A stretch of 64,000 nt of DNA from Bacteroidales bacterium (GTDB lineage: Bacteria; Bacteroidota; Bacteroidia; Bacteroidales; UBA932): positions 48,727 to 112,726 of the forward strand of contig JAFURF010000054.1 of NCBI GenBank assembly GCA_017471965.1, in the 5' to 3' direction. Shown here one piece after another: positions 62,653-64,000 of the stretch. Every line of letters starts with the position of its first letter. Position 1 is the first letter of the stretch. The notes below the pieces were generated by a model. It had not been told where the DNA came from. It ran no database searches and saw only the letters and a program-made list of their open reading frames with translations. Made by a program: the position numbers and the translations under genes.

Positions 62653-62688
62653 ATCTTGTGCAGCATATGCTGCGCGACTTTTGTCAGA

Positions 62689-63171
62689 TTACTCTGCTGC
62701 AGGAGTCTCAACCTCTGCTGCAGGTGCCTCTGGCGCTGCCTCCACTGCCTTCTTCGAACTACGACGTGTAGTCTTCTTTGCTGCCTTCTTAGGAGCAGAA
62801 GCAAGTGCTGCTTCATTGAAGTCAACGAGTTCGATAAGAGCCATGTCAGCACCGTCACCCTGACGGAAACCAGTCTTCAACACGCGAGTGTATCCGCCTG
62901 GACGGTCAGCGATCTTAGGAGCAACTGTACGGAAGAGTTCTGTAACAGCCTCCTTGTTCTTGAGGTAACTGAACACGACACGACGTGAGTGTGTGGAATC
63001 ATCCTTTGACTTGGTGATGAGGGGTTCCACATACACCTTGAGGGCCTTTGCCTTTGCTACGGTAGTCTCGATTCTCTTGTGGAGAATGAGTGCGTTAGCC
63101 ATGTTGGCGAGGAGAGCCTTACGATGTCCGCTCTTGCGGCCAAGGTGGTTGATTGCTTTATTGTGCCTCAT
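62689..63171 (-). CDS. rplQ: 50S ribosomal protein L17
   Basis: This 160-residue protein has the L17 core [40 protein letters not shown] and [20 protein letters not shown]. The C-terminal extension rich in A, K, E and P (from about residue 125) is usual for Bacteroidetes L17. It is the last gene of the ribosomal operon, five bases after rpoA. Confidence 0.98.
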   Translation of the reverse strand: MRHNKAINHLGRKSGHRKALLANMANALILHKRIETTVAKAKALKVYVEPLITKSKDDSTHSRRVVFSYLKNKEAVTELFRTVAPKIADRPGGYTRVLKTGFRQGDGADMALIELVDFNEAALASAPKKAAKKTTRRSSKKAVEAAPEAPAAEVETPAAE

Positions 63172-63176
63172 ATTGC

Positions 63177-64000
63177 TTATACGTTCTTTTTCTTAGGTTC
63201 AATATTAAACTTGGTAACATCCATTCCGAATGAAAGTTTCATCTTCTCCACGAGGAGGTCAATCTCGTTAAGTGACTTCCTTCCGAAGTTCCTGAACTTC
63301 ATGAGTTCAGACCTCGAGTAGGAAACAAGGTCAGCGAAAGTATCGATGTCCGCAGCCTTGAGGCAGTTGTATGCCCTTACTGAGAGACCCATGTCAGACA
63401 ACTTCGTAAGGAGAAGGTGTCTCATGTGGAGTGACTCCTCATCAAGTTCCTTTGACTCTGCCTCGATTGTGCTCTCGAGAGAGAGTTTCTTGTCGTCTGT
63501 GAAGAGTTTGAAGTGGTAGATAAGGATGTTTGCAGCCTCCTGAAGAGCCACATTAGGAGTGATCGAACCATCGGTTACGATCTCCAGATTGAGCTTTTCG
63601 TAGTCGGTCTTCTGCTCTACACGCCAGTTCTCTACAGTCCAGTTGACATTCTTGATCGGGGTGTAGATGGCATCTACCGGAATGGTTCCGATAACTGCCT
63701 CAGGATCCCTGTTCTCCTCAGCAGGAACGAAACCACGTCCCTTGCCTACGGTGAGGGTCATCTCGATCTTTACAGCCGGCTCGAGAGAGCAGATGTGCAG
63801 TTCAGGGTTAAGCACCTTGAAAGAAGACAATCCTTTTGAGATATCCTCTGCGGTAAACTCCTGCTTGCCGCTGATCACGATATTCGCTACCTCTGAGTCT
63901 ACAGTCTCAACCATTCTCTTGAAACGTACCTGCTTGAGGTTGAGAATGATGTCCTGCATACCCTCGATCACGCCCGGGATTGTCGCAAACTCCTGGTTTA
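63177..64000 (-). CDS. rpoA: RNA polymerase subunit alpha (partial, 5' end outside window)
   Basis: The frame is open to the window edge (upstream residues [10 protein letters not shown] precede [20 protein letters not shown]), so the GTG at 63971 is not the real start. It shows the alpha N-terminal domain and the C-terminal domain with [20 protein letters not shown] and [11 protein letters not shown]. About 274 of roughly 330 residues are present. It is followed by rplQ, the standard order. Confidence 0.98.
   Translation of the reverse strand, partial: NQEFATIPGVIEGMQDIILNLKQVRFKRMVETVDSEVANIVISGKQEFTAEDISKGLSSFKVLNPELHICSLEPAVKIEMTLTVGKGRGFVPAEENRDPEAVIGTIPVDAIYTPIKNVNWTVENWRVEQKTDYEKLNLEIVTDGSITPNVALQEAANILIYHFKLFTDDKKLSLESTIEAESKELDEESLHMRHLLLTKLSDMGLSVRAYNCLKAADIDTFADLVSYSRSELMKFRNFGRKSLNEIDLLVEKMKLSFGMDVTKFNIEPKKKNV

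Noticed and set aside
1-64000. CRISPR array search
   Set aside because: No regularly spaced repeats of 20-40 bases with unique spacers were seen on either strand.

Overview
The window looks like a Bacteroidales chromosome. The evidence is a SusC/SusD polysaccharide-utilisation locus (PUL) with a hybrid two-component regulator, promoters of the Bacteroidetes type (TTTG about 19 bases before TAnnTTTG), and a short-SufD suf operon. It is interrupted by a complete Mu-like prophage of about 39 kb. Genus cannot be fixed from the sequence alone.

Chromosomal left part (1-23070). A YifB/ComM-type gene runs off the left edge. Next come the MlaE/MlaF lipid-transport pair, a lipoprotein, ispE, and the operon sufB-pnuC-sufC-sufD. 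A 47-50 bp palindromic repeat occurs between ispE and sufD and again, in frame, inside sufD. Then follow a MORN/TonB C-terminal protein, a heparinase II/III-type protein, a membrane pyrophosphatase (hppA), and a PUL written leftward as susC-susD-GH16-small lipoprotein. Its hybrid two-component regulator (HTCS) is divergent and reads rightward.

Prophage (23071-62081). It splits the HTCS gene inside the receiver domain and is flanked by the 5-bp target duplication ACATC. Both ends carry copies of an AAAACGAAATGYG motif in inverted orientation, as expected for MuA-type transposase sites. From the left: terminator, S24 repressor, operator/promoter switch, small early genes, MuA-like transposase, MuB-like ATPase, a second P-loop ATPase, a GemA/Gp16-like protein, a Spo11/TopoVI-A-like TOPRIM protein, DUF3164, small ORFs, a structured leader RNA with a BRO antirepressor, then a palindrome-covered promoter. 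Head genes (small and large terminase, portal, MuF, gp36, gpG types) form a leftward block at 34905-41256. Protease, capsid, lysis, tail and fibre genes read rightward from 41425.

The right arm carries a diversity-generating retroelement (DGR). A C-type-lectin-like fibre protein (56969-58399) has a variable repeat (VR, 58228-58351). It is followed by a template repeat (TR, 58654-58777) and a reverse transcriptase (58939-60531). VR and TR differ at 16 positions that are A in TR, plus one T/C difference. The layout (Mu-like Bacteroidales phage plus DGR) recalls the published Hankyphage of Bacteroides. Other unusual prophage features are tRNA-like elements with three-base loops, three small structured RNAs with their own promoters and terminators, a -1 frameshift tail chaperone, an overlapping spanin-like pair and a FMDN motif in the reverse transcriptase.

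Right flank (62082-64000). The 3' remnant of the HTCS (end of receiver plus AraC-type DNA-binding domain) is followed by convergent rplQ and rpoA, the latter running off the right edge.
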